64,000 nt of DNA from Lithospermum erythrorhizon (GCA_019722365.1 JADFUC010002129.1:186001-250000); one strand, 5' to 3'. Positions 35,101 to 45,069 are shown, numbered from the stretch's first letter. Notes: generated by a model from the sequence alone, not told the origin. Numbers and translations are program-made.

Positions 35101-38100
35101 CGAGGAAGTCACGCCTCATTTGCTTGATTCCGAACCACTACCGAGTCAGCCCAGGTCAGCGATCGCCTTGTTCGGAAGCCGTTCTTCTGGTATGAGCTTC
35201 GTCGTACCAACCCGATGACAAAAGCGCATGTAGACATGGGTAAGCGAGGACTTGAACTTCGGGATTGGATTTGGTTTGTGATGGAAACGCGAAAGTCATA
35301 ACATCCTCGGGCGTGGAAGCCTTGACATTGGTTCTCTTGTCTTGATTCCTCGATTCATAAAGCTGAAAGGCCCAATCCAAAAGTGGGTAGAGTGCTGCGA
35401 GTATTGAGCATGGTGGCCAAACTTTGATGGCGTCAGGCAGTACAAAAATCATGGAACTTTAACCGTTAGTCGGCGTTGAAGTGTTCTCCCATTACCGCAT
35501 GCTCTGGCGGGGATCGGTGATTGCGGCGGCCATCATCCCTTAACTTTTTCTAATTTCCCAATCATATTGACATGGTGGGTTGCTTACATTCGGAGAAGAG
35601 CATGTTTCAAATCTTGTTTCCGTTGGCTATTTGTAGCGTATATCGGCAATCATCCATGCGGCTTAAGCAACTTGGCGTAATGAGGAACGTCTTTCTTTGT
35701 GTCGAGTCAATAGTATTAAGGATCGTTGTACCAAGGTAGATTGGACAGCATCCCAATCCCCCCAAAAATTCGGGTTTGCGGTTGCAACAGGCAAGTCTAT
35801 GAGCCTTATTTCGTCATCTGCGTAGAAAGTTTCATGGAGCAGACCGTTAAATTCGTAGTTGTGGCGATAAGCTTGACTAAACAAATAATATTGCGGGGTT
35901 GTCATTGGAACTAAGGTAGTAGGGGAGGAGGGGGTCGTCTGCGGCGGTAGACTACCGGCGTCGGAATCGATCGATACGGATGAGCCGGGTTGTCGAGTCG
36001 GCGGGGTTTGGTTAGTTATGGTCGGTAGGTTGCTTTCGTAGTTAGGGTTAATTTTGGGGATAGAAAAAAAAATTTGGGAATGGGTAGGGTTAATTTTTAG
36101 GCTACATGTCACAAATGTTAAGAGAATAATAAACTCTTGTCTTTGCTCAGCATTCAAATCTCTGTAATATTTATATACATCTTCTTGGCGCATCTGACAA
36201 CTCTTCGATATACGCCGTCTTGTAAATACACCACCATCTCAAAACACATTGTCATTTAGTTTTTTTGTTTCAATGATCATTTAATAACTGCAGTCTTAAT
36301 TGATGCACATAATTTTATTTCGAATCAAAATTATCATGATTATAGACTAATACTACGTAGTAAATAAGGTTGTGCTATATTTCAGTATATTTTTCAAGAA
36401 ATATTAAACAACATATAAAAAAATATGATTTCAAAGGTGTGTTTTTTATAGAAAATTCTTGTTTTTGCCCTTCTGTATATGCATGCAATTTTGGCTCCAA
36501 GATATATTGTTACTTTTTTGTGTTCTTGTTGCATTATGATCAATGTTTTGTGCGCTGACCTTTAGTTTGGTAATTTGTTTTGCTATTAATTACTACCTCC
36601 ACACCAAAAAAAATTGTCTAGTTTGATTTAGAATGGTCAAAATTAACGAATTTGTAGACTTAATTGCCACATAACTAGAATGGTCAAAATTAACGAATTT
36701 GTAGACTTAATTGCCACATAACTTTTATTTCGATCAAATACTTAAATGACACACATAATTATTATTTGAATTAGAATTAACATGTTAAAAATGTCATCTT
36801 TTGATATATTTTCATCAAATATTATTGACTATATATTGTGGAGTATATGAAAATATTTGAGTTCAAAATTTTAAAAGTCATCAAAATTCAAAACTGTACA
36901 ATCTTATATGGATGGAACGAGTGTGTTCTACAGACTTATTGTTCGGTTCAACTGTGTACTATCACCTGTTGTAGTTACAGTCTTGAGCTTATTCTTCATT
37001 ATCCTCTGATGATATTGGATGTTGGATGTTCTTTGATTTGGCTATTTACTATGCATAATTGAAACAATTTAGAAATATTCTTATGTTCGATTGTTCTACA
37101 TTTTATCTCGAATTCATCGGTGATATCTGCGTATTTGCTAACCTAGAAATTCATCTTTACACACCATGGATCTTGTGTAATGTTTGATAATTGAATTGGT
37201 TGCAACAGGTGAAACATGAAGATACTCTGAGGCGTTTCACTGCACGCATAGTAAATGAAGAGCTCGATCTTAACATGGATAGGCTGAGGGAGAAAATAAT
37301 CTCTCTGTTTAAGTTTGCTCCTGATACCCAACTTCACTTCACTTATAATGATGAGGATAATGATGTGGTTGGACTACTTGATGATGAGGACCTCCATGAT
37401 GCAGTCAGGCAGGCTTTAAATCCCTTACGAATTACTGTGAGCTCGAGCACTGTCAAGATTCTGAATTCATCAGATAATTCAAGTGGAAGTTCTTCCCCTT
37501 CATTGCCATCTGCTCTCCAGGAAAAACTTCGAAACTTGAATTCCAATTTTTCTGAAATCCTCAAATCATTACCAGAACCGATTCGTGAACCACTGTCAAA
37601 GCTGTCCTCTGACTTGGCCAAAAAAGCCTCTACTTATGGTGCATCAAATATGGGCGTGGAAGTACTGAAGAAAGTCTCTCATTTGGTTACATTTCATAAA
37701 TCAGCACTTCCATCTGTAGAATCTAGAAGTCGGTTGAAGCTAACAAGGATTCAGATGGTTTAAAAAATCTTGTCATTCCTGCAGAAGTGACCTCTGGAGC
37801 GAGTTGTGGGAAACCAGCTTCGTCAAAAACCAAAAAGGTTCTGAAAAAAACAAAATCTTCTTTGAAAAAATACGGAGTGGACCTTCCACGAGATCCTTGG
37901 GCTCCAGGATTTAAGAGTTCACTCGCCTACGAGAAAGCTCTGGTAAATACGAACACTAGCCACCCTGTTCACCCCATTAAGTCAAATGCTCATGTTGCTT
38001 CAATGGACAAGGAAGAGGTCAAAGAGACTGGTGACAAGGCTACTCCACATGTTGCTCCAAAGGAAATGCCGGAAAGAATTTTTAGTTGCAGCCATGGCAT

Positions 38101-39987
38101 CTTCCACAGGGGTATCCGTTGTGATGGGTGTAGCGTACATCCAATAACTGGCCCAAGGTTCAAATCGAAAGTGTAAGATATCTATCAGTTCCGTCTGTCA
38201 TATTTTGACTTGGCAAATATAATGATTGGATATTATATTCATTTCATTTTGGTTTTTGGTTTTTCCAGGAAAGAGGATTATGATCTGTGCAGCAGTTGCT
38301 TTGCAAAGATGGGGAATGATGGTGATTTTACTATGGTTGATCACCCAGTGGTTTACCGTCACTCTTTATCTTTCAAAGGGTCCTACACTCATGTAAGTCA
38401 GGCCACCATCTTTGCTCTGAACTCATCTTATTTTTTCAAACTTAAATTGTTTTGTCATTAAATACTTGTTGTCTTGCTGATATAGAATGGTCGTGTGTAT
38501 CCTCAGGCAACTCAGCTGGAACTTGACAGCTGTTTCATCCTAGATGTCAATATCCTCGATGGTACCATCGTGGCCCCATTGACACAGTTTACAAAAATTT
38601 GGCGTATGAGGAACAATGGTACAACTATTTGGCCTCAAGGTACTCGCCTTGCTTGTATCGGTGGAGTTAGAATGACAACTAGCCCTTTTATAGAATTGGA
38701 GGTTAGTCTCCTAAATGTTGATTATCCTTGATCGTTTTTATTATTGCTTTCTCCTGATGGAAAATTTTGTGTTTTGTTCTTGCACCTCACTCATTCTTCC
38801 TTTATTCATTTCCATGCACATATAGTTTCAGTTTAATATGTAGCATTTGTTTCAGATTGCCGCGGATGGTGTGCAAGTAGACCAGGAGCTTGATGTTGCA
38901 GTGAATTTCATTGCTCCGGAACTACATGGTCGTCACATCTCTTACTGGAGGACTACCTTACCAACTGGACAGAAATTCGGTCAACTTGTTTGGGTTCTAA
39001 TCGAGGTTATATAGGTTCATTTTGTTTGGTAATGACGTGAAGCCCAGAGTATTTAATGTGAACTTATCCACTTCTTCTATTTCATATGCACCTAGGTTGA
39101 TGCTTTTGTAAAGAAGGCTACGGATGCACCTAAACCAAGTTTCGATCTCAACTTTCCCCCTGCAGTTGAGGGTGTCACAGCTTCAGAAGATGCTTCTGTC
39201 AAGAAGGCTACGCATGTAGCTACACCTGGTGTCATTCTGAATTCCCCACCTGCAATTAAGAGTGTCACAGCTTCAGAAGTTGATGTTGCAGTTCAAGAGC
39301 CAATGATGGTCCAAATGCTCTCCGAGCTTAACATGTCCGATGCATTAGTCAAAACAGTTGATGCTCCAATCCCAGATCTGACGGTGCATCAAAGCCTCCC
39401 TGAGCCCAACATGCCTAATGCTTCTGTGGAAACAATTGAGCGTGCTGTTGATGGGAAAGTGAGCAAGGAACAGGAGGCGAAATTCCCTATTGACGACAGC
39501 TTGCTAGTTGGTGGTATTAAATATAATGCTTTGCATTCCTGGCAATCACCATTAGTGTCTTATCCAATTATCGACCTCTCCAGATAAATTGAACAACTCT
39601 TTCTATCCCTGCAGGTAATGTTATTCTGGCAAGCGATGAAGTCAGTGCTGATACAGGTAATGTTATTCTGGCAAGCGATGAAGTCAATGCTGATGCTCAA
39701 ACTGAGAAAGAAAAGCTTCTTAAAAAGCTAGAGGAGGCGTGCTTAAAACAAGTTTATGTTAAGGAGATTCTTGAAAAGAAGAAGTATGACCTGGAGCAGA
39801 AGGTTGATGATCTTTGTGGATGTTCTGAATGGGATCATATCCTTGAGGAGTTGGAGGAGATGGTAAGTTTTCTGCTCGGCCTCAAGTATTACAAATTTGC
39901 CAACTCCGTTTCTCTAATGAATTGTACTTGCAGGGGTTTAACGACGAAGACACGAATAAGAGGCTGTCGAGAAAGAGCGATGAATAA
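32185..39987 (+). CDS. NBR1: NBR1/Joka2-type selective autophagy receptor, eight exons, two apparent frameshifts
   Basis: Exons: 32185-32208, 37209-38172, 38269-38392, 38486-38701, 38856-39005, 39096-39513, 39615-39862, 39934-39987, all with GT-AG introns. The start MESSIVIK joins VKHEDTLRRF to form a PB1 domain with its basic cluster and acidic YNDEDNDVVGLLDDEDL. A ZZ zinc finger spans exons 2-3 (CSHGIFHRGIRCDGC ... DYDLCSSCF). The four-tryptophan (FW) NBR1 domain spans exons 4-5 (KIWRMRNNGTTIWPQGTRL, HISYWRTTLP, WVLIE). Exon 7 holds a degenerate UBA1 (KKYDLEQKVDDLCG) and a WDHI Atg8-interacting motif; exons 7-8 hold the start of UBA2 (EELEEMGFNDEDTNKRL). NBR1 polymerises by PB1 and delivers ubiquitinated cargo to the vacuole by binding ATG8. 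The length, about 730 residues, suits plant NBR1 (about 700-850). Frame is lost once in exon 2 (about 37720-37735) and again in UBA2 (about 39976-39985). Confidence 0.92.
33271..33590 (-). pseudogene. Copia reverse transcriptase fragment with YVDD
   Basis: The frame 33552-33271 reads WFKARFPDAVSAKFADALR, then YGFVQSYSDYSLFTY and LVYVDDLIIS. This is the copia RT palm with the catalytic YVDD box intact. Just upstream, another frame has MKIPP and KSMYGLKHA (copia LYGLKQA). The following SRFKDYLH and FLGTKI motifs complete the palm/thumb border. It is the best preserved part of the intronic element; a frameshift separates the two pieces. Confidence 0.85.
35663..36193 (-). pseudogene. Copia gag-like ORF, 176 codons
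   Basis: The longest open frame of the intronic element. The N-terminal half has a Pro/Ser/Thr-rich stretch (QTPPTRQPGSS, PQTTPSSPTTLVPM). The second half has PQYYLFSQAYRHNYEFNGLL and ATANPNFWGDWDAVQSTLVQ. The latter is laid out like the N-terminal domain of copia gag, where a DG...NP-(F/Y)..W...D..V segment follows the first helices. It is in the right place, upstream of pol on the same strand. Identity is inferred from pattern and position, not from a search. Confidence 0.6.
36591..36924. mobile_element. Stowaway-like MITE in NBR1 intron 1, with internal tandem duplication
   Basis: It starts TACTACCTCCACACCAAAAA and ends ATGGATGGAACGAGTGT, diverged versions of the TACTCCCTCC termini seen at 8898 and 18734. 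Interior inverted motifs are AAATTGTCTAGTTTGATTT and AAATTCAAAACTGTACAATC. A 47 bp block is perfectly duplicated inside it. Confidence 0.65.
36630..36723. repeat. Perfect 47 bp tandem duplication
   Basis: The unit AGAATGGTCAAAATTAACGA...GCCACATAACT at 36630-36676 is repeated without a single change at 36677-36723. It lies inside the intronic MITE. Confidence 0.95.
39099..39278 (+). repeat. 30-residue tandem duplication in NBR1 linker
   Basis: In exon 6, two consecutive 90-base units encode related 30-residue blocks. The first begins DAFVKKATDAPKPS and ends PPAVEGVTASE. The second begins DASVKKATHVATPG and ends PPAIKSVTASE. They lie in the low-complexity linker between the FW domain and the UBA region, so a change in number should be tolerated. 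A weaker repetition (LSELNMSDALV / LPEPNMPNASV) follows. Confidence 0.85.
39615..39698 (+). repeat. 42 bp in-frame tandem duplication at the start of NBR1 exon 7
   Basis: GTAATGTTATTCTGGCAAGC...GCTGAT occurs at 39615-39656 and again at 39657-39698 with about four mismatches. Each unit encodes NVILASDEV(S/N)AD. The first unit ends ATACAG, so the second begins at a CAG/GTAATG identical in context to the true acceptor GCAG/GTAATG. Confidence 0.9.
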
Positions 39988-41039
39988 TAGTGATCTTTCT
40001 GTGAGGAAGACAGTAGTTCTGAAGTTATGTTCTCTATATTTGTGTAGTGGTATGGTACTTCAGGGTCTGATGTTTCTCGCGTTTAAGGACAGAGGCCCAC
40101 ACAACGTGTGAACTTTGTGTTCGTGTGAGCTGCTTTTATTTTTTAGTTGTGGATGAATTGTTAAAAATGGGAGTATCTTACGTGAAGTTATTGTTAGTAT
40201 TTATGTGTTTAATATAGGGCATATATAATATTGCGTTTAAATTCTTTTAAATATTTATTTAGAATCATAGCAGTGGAGGAACAAAAGTTGTTTTGCTTTT
40301 CCCATAAGAAGGTGTAGTATAGGTCACTCCCGCTCTTGTTTTATAACTATCAAGTATCCTCCTTTTAGATGAGATCCTCCATCTCATTTAATGTATCAAT
40401 TTATGATATATTAATAAAATCGTATCAAGTGTGTTGTGTTTTAAATTATTTAGGTTTCATTATTTTAACATTTTATATCATTTTAATATATGTTCTCCGA
40501 TTAGGATTTAAGACATGAGTTGAGATATGTGATTTTGACATGTACTCCTTTCAACTTGATATTCCTAAAACAAAATGAATTCGAAGGACCCCAATACTAA
40601 TAATATCAAGAACTAATTCCCTAGGGAAAATCATATACACCGAAGAACTAAACCCACTCTTCTACAGTTCTACTCCATATTTTTCAAGTCAATAATGTAA
40701 GCCCCAAAAAACTTAATTCCAGTGCACCATTCCATGTGTTGCATCCTCCCTAGGACTCTGCATAGTGCATATAAATCAGTACCCAAGTCTGATGAAGAAA
40801 GTTCACCTCTTTTACCAAGCATGGAGAATTTGGACTTATAACTGTGATAATATCAATCCAACATTGAAATCTCAAAATGTTGTCCATTTGTAATGAATTC
40901 TTTAAACATGTATCTGAATCATGATGTAAAAAGCAAAAAAAATATACTACTCCTAGCTATTTGCACGATAAGTAGTATTAGAGCTTTACATGTAAATCGT
41001 TAATTAATGAATTTACAAGGACTAATGGTAATGTTGATA
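39988..41039. other. NBR1 3' region and AT-rich DNA
   Basis: The first few hundred bases should contain the NBR1 3' untranslated region. A frame shifted by one base from the predicted end remains open to 40111. The rest has no recognisable gene. Confidence 0.5.
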
Positions 41040-42075
41040 ACCTGTATTTATCATTTGTTCTTTTTTGATCATTTTATGTTTGAAAATGTTTAAATTTGAT
41101 CATACGGTATTTTCAAATTGACCTCTTTGTTTTTGTCAATTTGAGTAAATAAAGTAGGGTGGTCGAGCTATCAGCCTGGTTGTTCTTGGAAACTAAAGCG
41201 ATCTTAGGATACTGTGGCTTTGTGTTGGCGTTGTGGCTCAACATGTTATTACTAATTTATTTCAACGAATTCTTTTAAATAATTTTTCTTTTTCTAATTA
41301 CATTTATGAATATATTTTTAGTTGTTTCACTTATAATTATGTTTAATTCTTCATTCGTTATATATGATTATAATAAATGAAATTTTTAACTTGTCAATTA
41401 TTATGATTATTATTTGAATGATCTAGTTAATTTTAACATGACAAAATACTTAGAATTGAACCTTAAAAGTTTATCTTTATTTCTAAAATGTAAAAAGATA
41501 TTTTCGCAATATATCTTTATATTAAATTAATTGTTATGGCGAGTGACAACCAAAGATATATAACAATTAATTTATTATAATCATATATAACAATCCAATA
41601 TACTAATTACAGTTCTTATAACAATCCAATATACTACTTTGTCAAAATATGTAACTAAAAATTTAATTTCTTAATTATATATAATAAATGATAATAATAA
41701 TAATAAGTTAAAAAATCATATTTTATAATCATATATAGTAAATGAAGACTTAATTATAATTATAAGTTAAAAAATTCATAAACAACTAAAAATATTTATA
41801 AATGTTAATTTGAAAAGAAAAAGTCATTTAAAAGATATGAAGTGAAATCGTGTCGTTAAGAATATTGAGCGACAAACTAAGTCAAAATTATGGTGTCCTA
41901 GTGGCAGGGATCTTTAGCATCTGACAAGGTTAGGGGTTGAATCTCGCCCCTCTAACTTTACTCAAATTTTGACGAAAAAAAGAAAGAGGTCAATTTTAAA
42001 AAGTTTGGTGATCAAATGGGATACTTTGAAATATATGTGATCAAATGGTGACATGGGTAAGCATAGGTGATTAAT
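41040..42075. mobile_element. Non-coding element with ~110 bp inverted repeats
   Basis: The left arm (about 41040-41158) is the reverse complement of the right arm (about 41945-42075). Paired motifs include TTTACTCAAATT, AAAGAGGTCAATTT, TGATCAAAT and GATCAAA. The interior (41160-41940) is AT-rich with no protein. A third arm-like copy in the orientation of the right arm is at 42165-42270 (AAAGTAGAAACAG, TAGGTGATCAAATAGGACC, ACATAGGTGATCAAAAGAG). Long inverted repeats without coding suggest a Mutator-like or similar non-autonomous element; the superfamily is not established. Confidence 0.6.
41888..41965 (+). repeat. Possible tRNA-related SINE head
   Basis: GGTGTCCTAGTGGCAGGG fits a box A, and GGGGTTGAATCTCGCCCC fits a box B with a four-pair T-arm stem (GGGG/CCCC). 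They are about 37 bases apart. This is the layout of plant tRNA-derived SINEs. It sits at the inner edge of the right arm of the inverted-repeat element. No A/T tail or target duplication was verified. Confidence 0.4.
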
Positions 42076-42765
42076 TCGGTAATTTGTGAACAAGTAAAAT
42101 GAAAAAAATATCCCTACAATAATGTCACAAGTGTGGCCCATGACAACTTAACGGTGACATAAAAAATTTTGACCAAAAAATAAAGTAGAAACAGTTTTGA
42201 AAGTTAGGTGATCAAATAGGACCTTTTGAAACATAGGTGATCAAAAGAGAACACGAGATAATCATATATGATCAACGCGACCATTAGTCCATGTATCAAT
42301 TATTAGTGATTGTATTGATATTAATATGTTCTCATTATAATCTTGATACATGGACTAATGGTCCGGGATGTTCACATTTTTATTGATACATTTATTCTAA
42401 CGAATGATTGGTTGTTCACATTTTCGGTGCATTTTCGGAGGGCCTAATCTTGTTGGACCGGTCCTGGACTAGCCCATCTATTTATGAGATTATCATTTGC
42501 CCCTAGACCCGCCCATTTTCTATGGGTCTGATTCGGAATATGGGTGGGTATCTTCACCAATTAGCGCCTTATCGATTTCCTGCCTAATTGTCTCCCCACT
42601 ACAAAAACGGTTGAGACCCTTCATCACCCCATTCCTTACTCTTTTCCCCCAAATAAATTTTGAGAAAACCCTTCACCTTTTCTTCCTCCTCCCGCAAATA
42701 TAAGGCGTTTGGAGAACATCTGCTTCCATTATCCTCTAATCGACTTCCTCTTTTTCCTCCGTACA

Positions 42766-44868
42766 ATGTCAAATAACTCCAGTTCTCGTCCCGAACGCCG
42801 TGGCTATAATAGTGATGTTGGGTCGTACTTGACACCCCAGGTCTCTTCTTCCCTTGCAGCTCTGGCCGGAAGTGGGTCTTCAAAGCTCCTCCAGGCCACC
42901 CCTTTGGCCACCAGAGCCCCTTCATCTTCCCGTCGTCCCCCTTAATCTAAGACGATGAGGGCTAACGTTGACCGTTGAAACAGCGAACTTTCTGAGAAGG
43001 ACCTGGCTGAATTGGGGTCTCGCTATGGGATCCCCCCGTCGGTGATCATATGGCGCCCAAAATCCACTGAGAGGGCCAACGCCTCTTCCCCTGGGTTGAG
43101 GAGTATTTTTGTTGTGGCCTTGGAAAATGGCCTATGTCTTCCCGTCCACCCTTATGTGGGGGACGTGTTATCTATGGCCGGTATCTTCCATGCTCAGCTC
43201 ACCCCCAACATGTAGATCTCCACTATTGTGTTCTTTTTGGCCTGCCTCCTTGTTGGTATGACTCCCATGGCGGAGTTCTTCCTCATCTCCTTCTCGCAGC
43301 GCACCCAGAAGGATGATTTCCTTTACTTCGTGGTAAAGCTAGAGATGAAGGGTTTCTGCAAAGCCTTCATCTCCAAAGTGGAACCGGAGGCCTAGATGCC
43401 TTACTTCTTCTATATCCCGGGTGAGGGCCTTCCCTTAGGTGTTCCTTTGGGTTCACATCCCACTCGACGTCCAAGGGGGTGCTCTCCAGATCCACTAAGC
43501 ATAAGGCGGACGCGATTGCCTTCTCCACCTATTGGGTGAACAGACACCCCATGCCTATGCACTTCGACTCCGACCACCGAGTTCTTAGAGCAACGTTTCT
43601 CTCCCCCGGTTCCGACGTTGACCTTGGGGCCCTGGAGGCGTTAAGGGCTACCTTAGTTATGCATGACCATGCCCCTCCTCCTCCCCCGGCTGCTCCTGCA
43701 ACTTCTTTTGACCAGCTGTCTTTGAGGTGAGTTTCTTTCACGATTTTCAATGTTTTTTCCTTTTCTGGCTGGCCTGGCTCTGAATCTTTGTTATGGCAGG
43801 CCTCCAACCCCTATCGCTGCCGATCCCGTGATGGTGAGCAGCTCTTTAGAGGAGGACGAAGTGGAGAGTCCTCTTCTGAGAAGGTACCTCCATTTCCCTG
43901 GGCTCTCCCCTTTTGCTGACCCGTTTTTTGCCTCTATCTTCACCCGGGCTGCGTGTTTTAGGGCTCGTCACCCTATTAGGGAGTCACCTATGTTCGGCCC
44001 CAGTGATGCTTTTCTGGACCCCCAGGGCGCAGAAGTTAATACTTCTCAAGTCTTAATGGGGAACCTCTCTGCTTCTCCTCACCCTCCTCTAAGGCAAGGC
44101 GTGGGACTCTTACTTCCAACCGAGCAGGCTCCAATCGCTACGCTTGGCAGGGCCGGTGGACATTCAACCACCGTTCTCTTGGATCTAGAGGATCAGAGAG
44201 AGGTGGGCTCGACGACTCCTCAGCCTCCCCCATCAGCCTCTTCCCGTGTATTGTAGCCGCAAGGCTATTTCCATCTCCATCGGGAGGACTCCCAACCTCC
44301 AAGAAGAGGATGGGATCCCCTTTGCCAACCCACGACCAACGCAGTCCCAAAGGAGGTTGGGAAAGGACTCTCTTCCGCAGTCTCCCGCCTTTCCTTCCCA
44401 GAGCTCTTTGGCGTCGAGGAGGTCTCCTGCTGACCAAAATCATAAGGAACTGATCTCTTCTTTCTCCACTCTGGGAGATAAGGTACGTCTTCTTTTTCTT
44501 CTTCTTGCGCCCGTCAGTTTTTCCCTTAACCACCCTCTTGTTTGCAGCTCTTTGACCTCCAAGGGGTGGTACTCCAATCTTACAAGGGGCTTTTGTCTTC
44601 TTATGAGGAGGCCAGTGGGTCGCCCTCCCGGGCCGGCCAACTAGAGCATGAACTGAAGGCTTTGAGGAAGGAAAAGGCTCAAGAGGAGGGAGAATACAAC
44701 ACTCTTCAAGAGAGGTATGCCACCAGGGTCCGTCGTACGGAGGCTGTGAAAGATGAGCTGGAGGGTATGCAGGCTGAGAGAGACTCTGCATTGCTGGAGA
44801 GGGATGCTCTCAAGAAGGAGGGAGAGAATTTTCGCACCGGTAGGGACGAGATGTTGCAGACCAAATGA
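42766..44868 (+). pseudogene. Antisense ORF of Tat element, Transposase_28-like ('putative gypsy type transposon'), three exons
   Basis: Exon 1 starts at ATG 42766 (MSNNSSSRPERR) after a pyrimidine-rich leader. It contains YGIPPSVIIWRP, FVVALENGLCLPVHPYVGDV and LSMAGIFHAQLTPN. This matches the layout of the plant family in which an upstream YxIP..V.(L/W)R.P is followed by a short F...(E/N)G.(R/C)LP.HP(F/Y)...L...GI....L.PN block. Two introns are visible: 43727-43799 (GAG/GTGAGT ... GGCAG) and 44483-44547 (AAG/GTACGT ... TTTGCAG). The last exon is a coiled coil (LEHELKALRKEKAQEEGEY, KDELEGMQAERDSALLER) ending at TGA 44868. Exon 1 keeps one frame for over 600 bases but has four in-frame stops (42943, about 42976, 43213, 43393); a frameshift follows near 43450. 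Its role is unknown in the family; this copy is dead. Confidence 0.75.
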
Positions 44869-45069
44869 CCGCTTGCTAGGCTAGTTGTCAGAGTGCCAAT
44901 GCGAGGCGCAGATAATGGAGGCCAACCTAGAGAGCGTCCCCACAACCGAGGGACTTGGATTGTACATGAGACATCTCCCTTTACCCAAAACCTCCTCCTT
45001 GTCCAACGCATGTGGATTTTGTTCTCTGATCAGTCGGGCAGTAGGATATACTCAAACATTTAGATAGAT

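Larger units (their letters stand above)
32514..36193 (-). mobile_element. Decayed Ty1/copia element inside NBR1 intron 1
   Basis: Reading right to left on the minus strand: a gag-like ORF (36193-35663), much-broken integrase-size DNA (about 35600-33900), reverse transcriptase (33590-33271), and the RNase H end (about 33143-32514, with SFTKPV near the terminus, as in the ADIFTKPL motif). The order and orientation fit a full-length copia internal region. I could not find LTRs; the only flanking direct repeats are the duplicated intron segments. Numerous stops and frameshifts make it inactive. It is transcribed antisense relative to NBR1. Confidence 0.7.
32200..36590 (+). repeat. Duplicated exon 1/intron 1 segment of NBR1 flanking the copia insertion
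   Basis: The left copy (about 32200-32375) and right copy (about 36425-36590) share AAAGGTGTGTTTT, TGTATATGCATGCAATT, TTGTTAC, GTTCTTGTTGCATTATGATCAAT with one difference, TGTG-TGA, GTTTGG-AATTTGTTTTG. The right copy begins inside the last four bases of exon 1, so it carries a second copy of the splice donor without the start codon. The copies have diverged by substitutions and small indels, and the copia element lies between them. Confidence 0.75.
32209..37208 (+). other. NBR1 intron 1, expanded to 5.0 kb by insertions
   Basis: The donor AAAG/GTGTGT at 32209 and acceptor TTGCAACAG at 37200-37208 preserve the reading frame between MESSIVIK and VKHEDTL. All other introns of the gene are 71-154 bp. 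The intron contains a duplicated 5' segment, a minus-strand copia element at about 32500-36200, and a MITE at 36591-36924. Confidence 0.85.

Noticed and set aside
37191..37208. ATG at 37191 (MNWLQQ) as NBR1 start
   Set aside because: It lies before a clear acceptor (TTGCAACAG) and would lose the first PB1 strand. MESSIVIK at 32185 splices in frame.
38210..38461. Separate 83-codon ORF
   Set aside because: It is NBR1 exon 3 read through its flanking introns.
43750..44256. Independent 168-codon host gene
   Set aside because: It is part of exon 2 of the antisense retrotransposon ORF, plus intron.
44138..44791. 217-codon minus-strand ORF
   Set aside because: It is antisense to the coiled-coil ORF and low in complexity, with no motif; the plus strand has the family match and introns.
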